Assembly (NCBI RefSeq): GCF_041051975.1
Contig: NZ_CP163435.1
Span: forward strand, 7,605,001 to 7,669,000
Length of the DNA: 64,000 nucleotides
Source: Streptomyces sp. R21
Lineage (GTDB): Bacteria > Actinomycetota > Actinomycetes > Streptomycetales > Streptomycetaceae
Direction: 5' to 3'
Part shown: in pieces, positions 16,396 through 24,020 of the stretch
Position numbering within the stretch: position 1 is the stretch's first letter
Layout: each line of letters starts with the position of its first letter
Notes under the pieces: generated by a model
Seen by the model: only the letters and a program-made list of their open reading frames with translations
Databases searched by the model: none
Told to the model about the DNA's origin: nothing
Translations under genes and position numbers: made by a program

Positions 16396-17576
16396 GACAC
16401 GCGTCCTTTCTCACGGCTCTCAGTACGTCTGCTGTCTTCGGGGGCCTGGCGACCGGTCCCGGTGTTCTCCGCGCAGCCGCACGAGGTGCGGTGGACGAAG
16501 GCGCACGGGAGTCGCACGGTACGGCCGGGGCGCTCCGGTGCGGCCAGCCGGTCCAGGAGCAGCCGGACGGCCTCGGCCCCGATCTCCTTGCTGGGCTGGG
16601 AGATCGCGGTCAGCCGGGGTGCGAACAGGTCAGCCCAGGCGAAGTCGTCGAAGCAGCACAGCGCGATGTCGTCCGGCACGGCGAGGCCCCGCTCGCGCAG
16701 GGCACGCAGCGCGCCGATGGTCATTGCGTTGTTGGCGGTGACCAGCGCGGTGGGTGGCGCGGCGAGCGACAGCAGGGCGCCGGTGACGCGCTCGGCGGTC
16801 TCCGCCGTGGAGTCACCCGGCACCACGAGCCGTTCGTCGTACGGCAGTCCGGCGTGCGCCAGGCCGATCCGGTAGCCGGAGATCCGCTCGGTCGTGGTGC
16901 TGAACCCGGGCAGGCCCGCGACCAGGCCGATGCGCTTGTGTCCGAGTGCTGCGAGATGCGTGACCAGCCGGGTGACGGGCTCGGCGTTCTCGGTGCAGAC
17001 CTGATCGAAGCGGAAGGGGCCGTCTGCCCCGGCCCCAATACCCGCTCCCGCCCCGGCAGTCGCACCGGCACCGGCACCGGCACCGGCACCCGCTCCCGCA
17101 CCTGCCCCGGCACCCGCACCGCCGGGAGCATCGACCAGTCGGTCCAGGAACACGGTCGGTACCCCGTGCTGCCCGAGATAGCCGAGGAGCGCGTCCGGCT
17201 GCGCCGAGGGCGCGACGATCATGCCGTCGACGCGCCGCTCGTGCAGGAGCCGGACGACCTTGTGCTCATGCTCGGGATCGTCGTGCGGATCGGCGATCAG
17301 CAGGCTGTAGCCGTGCTCCAGGGCGCCGGTCTCGACGCCCTGGAGGATCTCAGTGAAGTACGGGTTGCTGATCGCCGAGACCGCGAGACCGATGGACCGC
17401 GTGCGCGAGGTGACCAGCGAGCGGGCCAGCGTGTTGGGCGTGTAGCCGAGCTCGTCGATGGCGTCGAGGACGGCCTGGCGCGTGTGCGGCCGTACCGGAC
17501 GCGTGTCGTTCAGTACGTGCGAGACGGTGGCGACGGACACCCCGGCGGTGCGCGCCACGTCGGCCATCGTCGCCAT
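16392..17576 (-). CDS. LacI-family regulator with Gly-Ala repeat insert
   Basis: A 394-residue LacI/GalR-type repressor. Residues 1-58 are the DNA-binding head (ADVARTAGVSVATVSHVLN, hinge YTPNTLARSL), followed by a periplasmic-binding-protein-like sensor (GLAVSAISNPYFTEILQGVE, RRVDGMIVAPS, LGHKRIGLVAGLP, CCFDDFAWADLFAPRLT). A Gly-Ala repeat of about 36 residues (151-186) is inserted between the VFLDRLVDAP strand and the CTENAEPVTRLVTHL helix. Without it the protein is of normal length plus a Cys-rich tail (RTSCGCAEN). It probably binds the palindrome at 17628-17659 in its own promoter and controls itself and the downstream kinase. Confidence 0.9.
   Translation of the reverse strand: MATMADVARTAGVSVATVSHVLNDTRPVRPHTRQAVLDAIDELGYTPNTLARSLVTSRTRSIGLAVSAISNPYFTEILQGVETGALEHGYSLLIADPHDDPEHEHKVVRLLHERRVDGMIVAPSAQPDALLGYLGQHGVPTVFLDRLVDAPGGAGAGAGAGAGAGAGAGAGATAGAGAGIGAGADGPFRFDQVCTENAEPVTRLVTHLAALGHKRIGLVAGLPGFSTTTERISGYRIGLAHAGLPYDERLVVPGDSTAETAERVTGALLSLAAPPTALVTANNAMTIGALRALRERGLAVPDDIALCCFDDFAWADLFAPRLTAISQPSKEIGAEAVRLLLDRLAAPERPGRTVRLPCAFVHRTSCGCAENTGTGRQAPEDSRRTESREKGRVS
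17019..17126 (-). repeat. Hexanucleotide-type repeat coding for a Gly-Ala tract
   Basis: A purine/pyrimidine-biased run in which GGTGCC/GGCACC-like hexamers alternate codes for repeated Gly-Ala inside the LacI-type regulator. Its regularity makes it prone to slippage; changes by six bases would keep the frame and alter the tract length. Confidence 0.8.
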
Positions 17577-17627
17577 CGCGTTCCCCTCCCTGGGTCCTAT
17601 GGCCGGGAACGTATCTCATTCTGCTCC

Positions 17628-17659
17628 AGACGTAAACGCTTACGTAAGCGTTTACGTCT
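17628..17659. promoter_or_regulatory. 32-bp perfect palindromic operator for the LacI-type regulator
   Basis: The sequence from AGACGTAAACGCTTAC (17628-17643) to its exact reverse complement (17644-17659) is a perfect 32-bp palindrome. It contains two overlapping LacI-like half-symmetric sites, TAAACGCTTA and TAAGCGTTTA, each with a central CG. It lies 52 bp upstream of the regulator start and about 90 bp upstream of the Rieske gene, so both divergent genes could be under its control. Confidence 0.82.
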
Positions 17660-17749
17660 TTCTGGTGGGTCTCACCGGGCCGCCTCGAGGCGGAGTGATC
17701 CATGCCGGTATCGTGCATGATGCACCGATCCCCGAGCAGTGGAGACCTC

Positions 17750-18172
17750 ATGTCCGGCCGTTCCTCCGCGAGTCGTCGCACCGTCCTTCGAGGAGCGGCA
17801 CTCACGCCGGTCGCCGGGCTCGCTCTCACCGCGTGCTCCAACAACGGCGAAGCCACCAACGGGCTGCCGACGGAACCGGTCGAACTGGGCGCGGAGAGCG
17901 AGGTCCCCAAGGGCGGCGCCACGCTGTACCGGGATCAGAACATGGTGGTCAGCCGGGCCGAGGACGGCTCCCTGAAGGCGTTCAGCACCATCTGCACGCA
18001 CGCCGGGTGCCCCATCAACAAGCTGGAGGGCACGACACTCACCTGCCCGTGCCACGGCAGCCAGTTCGACGCCACGACCGGCAAAGTGCTGCACACGCCG
18101 GCCACCGTCCCGTTGAACGAGATGTCCGTGAAGGTGAAGGGCGGCACGATCGTCGCGGGTCCGGCGGTCTGA
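17750..18172 (+). CDS. Rieske [2Fe-2S] lipoprotein, Tat-exported
   Basis: A 140-residue protein. The N-terminus has a twin-Arg signal (SRRTVLRGA) and a hydrophobic stretch ending in LTAC, so it should be Tat-exported folded and lipidated at Cys. The Rieske cluster motifs are CTHAGC and CPCHGS, giving two Cys and two His ligands; the short spacing between them (about 17 residues) fits small soluble Rieske ferredoxin-like proteins rather than bc1 subunits. The ATG at 17750 has GGAGA at 17741; an upstream in-frame ATG would bypass the Tat motif. Electron partner unknown. It is divergent from the LacI-type gene. Confidence 0.9.
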   Translation: MSGRSSASRRTVLRGAALTPVAGLALTACSNNGEATNGLPTEPVELGAESEVPKGGATLYRDQNMVVSRAEDGSLKAFSTICTHAGCPINKLEGTTLTCPCHGSQFDATTGKVLHTPATVPLNEMSVKVKGGTIVAGPAV

Positions 18173-18194
18173 CAGGGCGCGACGCCGCGGGCGG

Positions 18195-19142
18195 TCAGCC
18201 CCAGTCCCACCCGATCCCCACGATCCCCGACCGCACCCGCGGCTCGACCAGGTGCACCGAGCGGTGCAGGCCGCTCAGGGGCAGCTCCTGGCGGCCGCTG
18301 CGGGGGGCCGCCGCCGAGTGCTGGGTGAACCGGTGACAGCGCACGGGCACCGCCCCCTCGGCGAACCGCACCTGGAGCGCGTACTGCCCACCTGCGAAGC
18401 CGAACCCGCGGACGTACTCACTGGACACACCGGCGGTGCCGTCCTCGAACCCGTAGCGGAAGAGGAACGTATCGCCTGCGCGCAACCGCGTGTCGAAGAG
18501 CAGCTCCGCCACCAGGATCCCGGTCTCGTGGTGCCAACGCACCCGCCCCGTACGGCAGTTCTCCAGCGCGCGCACCGCCGCGCGCTCCGGAGTGCACCCC
18601 GGATCGCCGTGGTGCACGGCCACATAGCGGTCCACGCCGTCCCGGTGGGCGCGCACGATGTGGTGCGATTCGCGCCCCAGCAGCTCGCGGTGCCCGCCGA
18701 TGCGTACGACCTCATGGTGGCCGATGGTGTGCAGGCCGCCGTCGACGGGCGACTCCAAGTCGGCGAGCAGCCGCTCCAGTACTCCGGACGCCTCGACGTG
18801 GGCACGGTAGGAGCGGCCCCCGGGGCGATCCGGGCCGGTGTGTTCGTCGGCCTCGGCGAGCAGTCGGATCAGTGACTCGTCCGGGAGCTGAAGGATCTCC
18901 TCCAGGGCGCGCACGGCGCGCAGCGACTCGGGGCGCTGCGGGCGCCGGGCGCCCTGCTGCCAGTAACTCAGGCTCGTCACCCCGACTTTGACCCCGTACC
19001 GCGACAGATGGTGCTGCACGCGCTGGAGGGGCAGCCCGCGCGCGGTGATCGCGGCGCGCAACGCGACATGGAAGGGGCCGCCCCGCAGAGCCGTCTCCAG
19101 TTCCGCCGTGGCGACGTCCGCGTGCTGTGTGCCGTGCCGCAT
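18195..19142 (-). CDS. HTH DNA-binding protein of unknown role
   Basis: A 315-residue protein. Residues 15-75 look like an XRE-like helix-turn-helix (ALRAAITARGLPLQRVQHHLSRYG, VTSLSYWQQGARRPQRPES, RALEEILQLP). The rest, about 210 residues, is predicted to be mostly strands (HEVVRIGGHRELLGRES, GRVRWHHETGILVAELLF, GDTFLFRYGFEDG) and is not recognised; it may be a sensor or oligomerisation domain. ATG 19142 is preceded by GAAAGG about 12 nt upstream. It is convergent with the Rieske gene with 22 bp between stops, and lies beside the decayed two-component locus. Confidence 0.75.
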   Translation of the reverse strand: MRHGTQHADVATAELETALRGGPFHVALRAAITARGLPLQRVQHHLSRYGVKVGVTSLSYWQQGARRPQRPESLRAVRALEEILQLPDESLIRLLAEADEHTGPDRPGGRSYRAHVEASGVLERLLADLESPVDGGLHTIGHHEVVRIGGHRELLGRESHHIVRAHRDGVDRYVAVHHGDPGCTPERAAVRALENCRTGRVRWHHETGILVAELLFDTRLRAGDTFLFRYGFEDGTAGVSSEYVRGFGFAGGQYALQVRFAEGAVPVRCHRFTQHSAAAPRSGRQELPLSGLHRSVHLVEPRVRSGIVGIGWDWG

Positions 19143-19353
19143 GCAGGGGCCTTTCTGTGAATGTTCGCAACGGCTGGTCAGACCGTTGAAGCGGATCCTC
19201 GGGGCCGCCGGGTCGGCGTGCGGGGAAGCAGTCACGCGCATACGTCGCCATGGACGGCCCCAAGTTCCACCGCATTGAAGCGTGTTGACCAAGTCCCGAC
19301 AACACCTGTTGCCGCAATGGCTCATCTGTGGCGATTTCCCGGGGCTCGGGGGA

Positions 19354-19536
19354 TCAAGGCGCGGCGCCGAGCAGGTCCCGGATCGCCCGCTCGGACAGCA
19401 AGGACTTGTGCAGGAAGCCGCGGACCGGGCTGGCGGCCACGAGCTCCTGGAGGTCCTCCTGAGGGTGTGTGGAGATGAGGACGATGACGGAGGAGACGCT
19501 GCGTGCGAGCCGCTCCGCCAGCTCGAAGCCGCTCCC
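19354..19536 (-). pseudogene. Fragment of a response-regulator receiver domain
   Basis: Reverse-strand translation gives GSGFELAERLA followed by VIVLISTHPQEDLQELVAA and GFLHKSLLSERAIRDLL, then a stop (19354-19356). This is the C-terminal half of a receiver domain, with the conserved Thr and Lys region in STH and HKS. The N-terminal half with the acidic pocket and phospho-Asp is missing: at 19537 the sequence changes directly to a kinase fragment on the other strand. There is no start codon for it. A relic. Confidence 0.7.
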
Positions 19537-19537
19537 C

Positions 19538-19906
19538 GCGCTGCGCGCCCTCGCCCGCCGCGCCGCCGTACCCGTGGAACTCGCGCTGCAACTGCCGGAG
19601 CTCTGCCTGCCCGAACCGCTGGAGGTGGCCGCCTACTACGTGACCTCGGAGTGCCTCACCAACGCCGCCAAGCACGCGCGTGCCACCGTGGTGGACGTGG
19701 CGGCCCGGATCGTCGACGGCGCCCTGGAGCTGACCGTCCGCGACGACGGCGTCGGGGGAGCGGAGCCCGGCCGCGGCTCGGGGCTCGTCGGGCTCACCGA
19801 CCGTGTCGAGGCGATCGGCGGCCATCTGACCGTCACCAGCCCGCCGGGCCGGGGCACGACCCTGGACGTACGGCTGCCGCTGAGCGAGCCGTGGACGCAG
19901 GCGTGA
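19538..19906 (+). pseudogene. Fragment of a two-component histidine kinase (ATPase end)
   Basis: The translation from about 19538 reads ALRALARRAAVPVELAL, then the N box ECLTNAAKHARA, the D box VRDDGVGGA and the G box GSGLVGLTDRVEAIGGHL, ending in GRGTTLDVRLPL. This is the C-terminal HATPase of a NarL-partner kinase. The membrane part, the dimerisation helices and the phospho-acceptor His are absent. An open frame continues upstream to GTG 19469, but there it runs antisense through the receiver relic, so the product, if made, would be a 145-residue chimera without kinase His. Confidence 0.7.
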
Positions 19907-19936
19907 CCGCCAGGAGGGGGAGGTAGTCGTCAGGGT

Positions 19937-20098
19937 CTAGTGGCGGGTGTTCCCGCCGCGCCGGGCGTCCGGGTGGCGCTTGGCGCGCACGATCTCCGGG
20001 TCCCGCGGGTCCAGGAGGGCACTGAGGGAGAGCGTGTCGTCCGTGTCACGGCGGACACGGACCCCTCGCCGTGGCTTCTCGATCCGTGTCCGCCGCAT
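19937..20098 (-). CDS. Small basic hypothetical protein
   Basis: A possible 53-residue protein: MRRTRIEKPRRGVRVRRD followed by TDDTLSLSALLDPRDPE and IVRAKRHPDARRGG. Third-position GC is high throughout and the composition (basic N- and C-termini, short acidic middle) looks protein-like rather than random. A GGGAG lies immediately before the ATG, too close for an ideal ribosome-binding site. It sits in the 400-bp gap between two pseudogenes. I do not recognise it; it could be a conserved small Streptomyces protein or chance. Confidence 0.4.
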   Translation of the reverse strand: MRRTRIEKPRRGVRVRRDTDDTLSLSALLDPRDPEIVRAKRHPDARRGGNTRH

Positions 20099-20310
20099 CT
20101 CCCGCAGCCTTTCGCCCGATGATCGTCGCCCCTCGCCCCGAGGCGACGGCCCACCTGCATCCGCACTGCTTCCAGCATCCCCGCGAAACGTCCCGGTGTC
20201 GTCACGGCCAGCCCCCAACCACGCTTCCGGCTAGCCATAAGTTCCCCGTCCCGGAGGCCGCGCACGGCAGGCCGGGGGTCGGGCACAGCGGACAGGGGCC
20301 GGAGGGAGCG

Positions 20311-20891
20311 ATGGACGCAGCGCAGCAGTCCGAGCGGGGGCGGGTGGTGCTCGCCGACGACGACGTCCTGCTCAGAGAGGGGCTGGCGAGCCTGTGCGAA
20401 CGCGTCGGCTACGAAGTGGTGGGCCAGGCCGGCGACGCCGCCGGTCTCCTGGAACTGGTCACCGGTGAACGCCCGGACCTCGCGATCATCGACATAAGGA
20501 TGCCGCCGAACCACTCCACGGAGGGCCTGGAGGTGGCCCGCACCATCCGCGAGCGCCATCCCGCCACCGGCATCCTCGTCCTGTCGGCGTTCATCGAGAC
20601 GCTCGACCGGATCCGCCGGGGCGGTTCGGTCGTCGACCCCTCGCTGGTCGCGGAACTCGTCTCGGCCCGGCACCGCGACGACCCGCTGTCCTTCCTCAGC
20701 TCCCGGGAGCGTGAGGTGCTGGCGCTGATGGCCGAGGGCCGCTCCAACGCCGGCATCGGCCGCCGCCTGTGGGTCACCGAGGGCACCGTCGAGAAGCATG
20801 TGCGCAGCATCCTGGGGAACTGCACCTCCAGGAGGAGCCGGACGACCACCGCCGGGTCCGCGCCGTACTGAGGTTCCTGGAGTCCTGCTAG
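20311..20891 (+). pseudogene. NarL-type response regulator, damaged
   Basis: The start MDAAQQSERGRVVLADDDVLLREGL and DLAIIDIRMPP (acidic pair and phospho-Asp) are intact, and SSREREVLALMAEGRSNAGI to VTEGTVEKHVRSIL is a good LuxR-type HTH. Two lesions are visible. After ILVLSAFIET (near 20600) the sequence jumps straight to LDRIRRGGSVVD, losing the stretch that carries the conserved Lys of the receiver. After KHVRSILGN (near 20820) the frame shifts: the original ending LHLQEEPDDHRRVRAVLRF is readable in another frame, up to TAG 20889-20891, consistent with loss of one C. The present frame stops at 20871. Confidence 0.75.
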
Positions 20892-20958
20892 GCCCTACTA
20901 CAGCTTTCGCCGTCGGTCCGTACGGCTCTGTCCACAGGGCACCCGGGAGGCCGACGCG

Positions 20959-20981
20959 GTGTCAGCGCTCGCCAGTAGGGT
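20959..20981 (+). promoter_or_regulatory. RecA-NDp/PafBC-type promoter of uvrC (leaderless)
   Basis: GTGTCAGCGCT (20959-20969), six bases, then TAGGGT (20976-20981) matches the RecA-NDp consensus. The uvrC ATG at 20989 is 7 nt past the -10 box, so the transcript should begin at or next to the start codon. Confidence 0.78.
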
Positions 20982-20988
20982 GTGTGAC

Positions 20989-23028
20989 ATGGCCGACCCC
21001 TCCAGCTACCGCCCCAGGCCGGGACAGATCCCGGACTCTCCCGGGGTCTACAAATTCCGCGACGACCACCGCCGGGTGATCTACGTCGGGAAGGCGAAGA
21101 GTCTGCGCCAGCGCCTGGCCAATTACTTCCAGGACCTGGCGAACCTCCACCCGCGCACCCGCACGATGGTCACCACGGCCTCGTCGGTGGAGTGGACCGT
21201 GGTGTCCACGGAGGTCGAGGCGCTTCAGCTGGAGTACTCCTGGATCAAGGAGTTCGACCCCCGGTTCAACGTCAAGTACCGCGACGACAAGAGCTATCCG
21301 TACCTCGCGGTGACGATGAACGAGGAGTTCCCGCGCGTGCAGGTGATGCGCGGCCACAAGCGCAAAGGCGTGCGCTACTTCGGTCCGTACGGCCACGCGT
21401 GGGCGATCCGCGACACCGTCGACCTGCTGCTGCGCGTCTTCCCCGTGCGCACCTGCTCCGCCGGCGTGTTCAAGAACGCCGCCCGCACTGGCCGTCCCTG
21501 CCTGCTCGGTTACATCGGCAAGTGCTCCGCTCCCTGCGTCGAGCGCGTCACCGCCGACGAACACCGGGATCTGGCCGAGGAGTTCTGCGACTTCATGGCC
21601 GGACGCACGGGCACGTACATCCGCCGCCTCGAGAAGCAGATGACGGACGCGGCCGAGGAGATGGAGTACGAGCGGGCGGCCCGCCTGCGCGACGACATCG
21701 AGGCCCTGAAGAAGGCCATGGAGAAGAGCGCGGTGGTGCTCGCCGACGCGACCGACGCCGATCTGATCGCCGTCGCCGAGGACGAGCTGGAAGCGGCCGT
21801 GCAGATCTTCCACGTACGCGGCGGCCGGGTGCGCGGCCAGCGCGGCTGGGTCACCGACAAGGTGGAGGCCGTCACCACCGCCGGCCTGGTCGAGCACGCG
21901 TTGCAGCAGCTCTATGGAGAGGAGACGGGCGACTCCGTCCCCAAGGAGGTGCTCGTCCCGGCCCTGCCCGACCCCCTCGAGCCGGTCCAGGAGTGGCTCA
22001 CCGCGCGCCGCGGGTCCAACGTGTCCCTGCGCATCCCGCAGCGCGGCGACAAGAAGGCGCTCATGGAGACCGTGCAGCGCAACGCGCTCCAGGCGCTCGG
22101 CCTGCACAAGACCAAGCGCGCCTCCGACCTGACCACCCGCTCGCGCGCGCTGGAGGAGATCTCCGAGGCCCTCGACCTGGACAGCGCCCCCCTCAGGATC
22201 GAGTGCTACGACATCTCGCACCTCCAGGGCGACGACGTCGTGGCGTCGATGGTCGTCTTCGAGGACGGCCTGCAGCGCAAGAGCGAGTACCGGCGCTTCC
22301 AGATCAAGGGCTTCGAGGGCCAGGACGACGTCCGCTCCATGCACGAGGTGATCACCCGCCGATTCCGGCGCTACCTCGCCGACAAGGAGAAGACCGGCGA
22401 GTGGGCCGACGGGGAGCCGGAGGAGCTGAAGGACGACGACGGCCGCCCCAAGCGCTTCGCCTACCCGCCGCAGCTCGTGGTCGTCGACGGCGGTCAGCCG
22501 CAGGTGGCAGCCGCCAAGAAGGCCCTCGACGAGCTCGGTATCGACGACATCGCCGTCTGCGGCCTTGCCAAGCGCCTGGAGGAGGTCTGGCTGCCCGACG
22601 AGGACGACCCCGTGGTCCTGCCGCGCACCAGTGAGGGCCTCTACCTCCTCCAGCGCGTCCGCGACGAGGCCCACCGCTTCGCGATCACCTACCAGCGAGC
22701 CAAGCGGGCCAAGCGCTTCCGGGCGAGCCCCCTGGATGACGTACCGGGACTCGGCGAGACTCGTAAACAGGCGCTGATCAAGCACTTCGGTTCGGTGAAA
22801 AAGCTGCGATCCGCGACAATCGACCAGATCTGCGAGGTTCCCGGTATAGGCCGCAAGACGGCCGAGACCATCGCCGCGGCCCTCGCCCAGGCGGCTCCGC
22901 CCGCGCCCGCCGTGAACACGGCGACTGGAGAGATCATGGAAGACGACGAACCCGAGACGACGGCGGGTTCCGAGGGGGCACCCGTGACCGCGGGAGCCCC
23001 GGACGAGCGACGGGGGCAGGAGACATGA
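20989..23028 (+). CDS. uvrC: Excinuclease ABC subunit UvrC
   Basis: A 679-residue UvrC, the double-cutting nuclease of nucleotide excision repair. The GIY-YIG domain opens with SPGVYKFRDDHRRVIYVGKA (residues about 14-35); the UVR domain is EMEYERAARLRDDIEALKKAM (about 224-246); the RNase-H-like C-terminal nuclease has IECYDISHLQG and VVVDGGQPQ; the tandem HhH is in LDDVPGLGETRKQALIKHFG and VPGIGRKTAETIA. There is an extended acidic Pro-rich tail. ATG 20989 follows the promoter -10 box closely (leaderless). The stop overlaps the rapZ start (ATGA), so it begins the uvrC-rapZ-yvcK-whiA operon. Confidence 0.97.
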   Translation: MADPSSYRPRPGQIPDSPGVYKFRDDHRRVIYVGKAKSLRQRLANYFQDLANLHPRTRTMVTTASSVEWTVVSTEVEALQLEYSWIKEFDPRFNVKYRDDKSYPYLAVTMNEEFPRVQVMRGHKRKGVRYFGPYGHAWAIRDTVDLLLRVFPVRTCSAGVFKNAARTGRPCLLGYIGKCSAPCVERVTADEHRDLAEEFCDFMAGRTGTYIRRLEKQMTDAAEEMEYERAARLRDDIEALKKAMEKSAVVLADATDADLIAVAEDELEAAVQIFHVRGGRVRGQRGWVTDKVEAVTTAGLVEHALQQLYGEETGDSVPKEVLVPALPDPLEPVQEWLTARRGSNVSLRIPQRGDKKALMETVQRNALQALGLHKTKRASDLTTRSRALEEISEALDLDSAPLRIECYDISHLQGDDVVASMVVFEDGLQRKSEYRRFQIKGFEGQDDVRSMHEVITRRFRRYLADKEKTGEWADGEPEELKDDDGRPKRFAYPPQLVVVDGGQPQVAAAKKALDELGIDDIAVCGLAKRLEEVWLPDEDDPVVLPRTSEGLYLLQRVRDEAHRFAITYQRAKRAKRFRASPLDDVPGLGETRKQALIKHFGSVKKLRSATIDQICEVPGIGRKTAETIAAALAQAAPPAPAVNTATGEIMEDDEPETTAGSEGAPVTAGAPDERRGQET

Positions 23029-24020
23029 ACGAGAACGCGCAGCAGGAACAAGAACCACAGCCGCAGGAGCCGCAGGAACCGCAGGCCGGCGAAGGCACGG
23101 GCGGGGCGCAGGACGCGCAGGGAGATACGACAGTGGAGACGGCCGGAGTGCCCGACGCGGCCATTCCCGAGCTGGTGATCATCTCCGGGATGTCCGGAGC
23201 GGGCCGTTCGACGGCCGCCAAGTGCCTGGAGGACCTCGGCTGGTTCGTCGTCGACAACCTGCCGCCCGCGCTGATCCCCACCATGGTGGAGCTCGGCGCC
23301 CGCTCCCAGGGCAACGTGGCGCGCATCGCGGTCGTCGTCGACGTCCGCGGACGGCGCTTCTTCGACAACCTCCGCGAGTCGCTCGCCGACCTGGAGTCCA
23401 AGAACGTCACCCGGCGGATCGTCTTCCTGGAGTCCTCCGACGAGGCCCTGGTGCGCCGCTTCGAGTCGGTGCGCCGCCCGCACCCCCTCCAGGGCGACGG
23501 CCGCATCGTCGACGGCATCGACGCCGAGCGCGAGCTGCTGCGTGAGCTGCGCGGCGACGCCGACCTGGTCATCGACACCTCCAGCCTGAACGTGCACGAG
23601 CTGCGCGCCAAGATGGACGCCCAGTTCGCCGGCGAGGAGGAGCCCGAGCTGCGGGCCACCGTCATGTCCTTCGGCTTCAAGTACGGCCTCCCGGTCGACG
23701 CCGACCTGGTGGTGGACATGCGCTTCCTGCCCAACCCGCACTGGGTCCCGGAGCTGCGCCCCTTCACCGGCCTCAACGAAGAGGTGTCCGCCTACGTCTT
23801 CAACCAGCCCGGCGCCAAGGAGTTCCTCGACCGCTACGCCGAGCTGCTCCAGCTCATCGCCGCCGGATACCGGCGCGAGGGCAAGCGCTATGTGACCATC
23901 GCGGTCGGCTGCACCGGCGGCAAGCACCGCTCGGTGGCCACCTCCGAGAAGCTCGCCGCCCGTCTCGCCTCCCAGGGCGTGGAGACCGTGGTGGTGCACA
24001 GGGACATGGGCCGCGAATGA
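23025..24020 (+). CDS. rapZ: RapZ/YvcJ-family nucleotide-binding protein
   Basis: A 331-residue protein. The N-terminal ~48 residues are a Gln/Glu/Pro-rich, probably disordered extension. It is followed by the P-loop domain (VIISGMSGAGRSTAAKCLEDLGWFVVDNLPP, residues 51-81) and a C-terminal domain with SFGFKYGLPVDADLVVDMRFLPNPHW and VAVGCTGGKHRSVA-like TIAVGCTGGKHRS. In E. coli RapZ adapts RNase E to the GlmZ sRNA and senses glucosamine-6-phosphate; in Gram-positives it binds UDP-sugar-related signals less clearly. The start overlaps the uvrC stop and the end overlaps the yvcK start (ATGA at 24017-24020), so the operon is translationally coupled. Confidence 0.93.
   Translation: MNENAQQEQEPQPQEPQEPQAGEGTGGAQDAQGDTTVETAGVPDAAIPELVIISGMSGAGRSTAAKCLEDLGWFVVDNLPPALIPTMVELGARSQGNVARIAVVVDVRGRRFFDNLRESLADLESKNVTRRIVFLESSDEALVRRFESVRRPHPLQGDGRIVDGIDAERELLRELRGDADLVIDTSSLNVHELRAKMDAQFAGEEEPELRATVMSFGFKYGLPVDADLVVDMRFLPNPHWVPELRPFTGLNEEVSAYVFNQPGAKEFLDRYAELLQLIAAGYRREGKRYVTIAVGCTGGKHRSVATSEKLAARLASQGVETVVVHRDMGRE

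Noticed and set aside
17019..17126. Possible frameshift or assembly error in the LacI-type gene
   Set aside because: The frame stays open and matches the family on both sides, so it is read as a true in-frame repeat.
19469..19537. N-terminus of the kinase fragment as a true coding start
   Set aside because: This stretch is antisense to a recognisable receiver fragment and has no kinase-like sequence.
20962..23058. Full-length reverse frame opposite uvrC
   Set aside because: Shadow of uvrC; no recognisable domain and no promoter.
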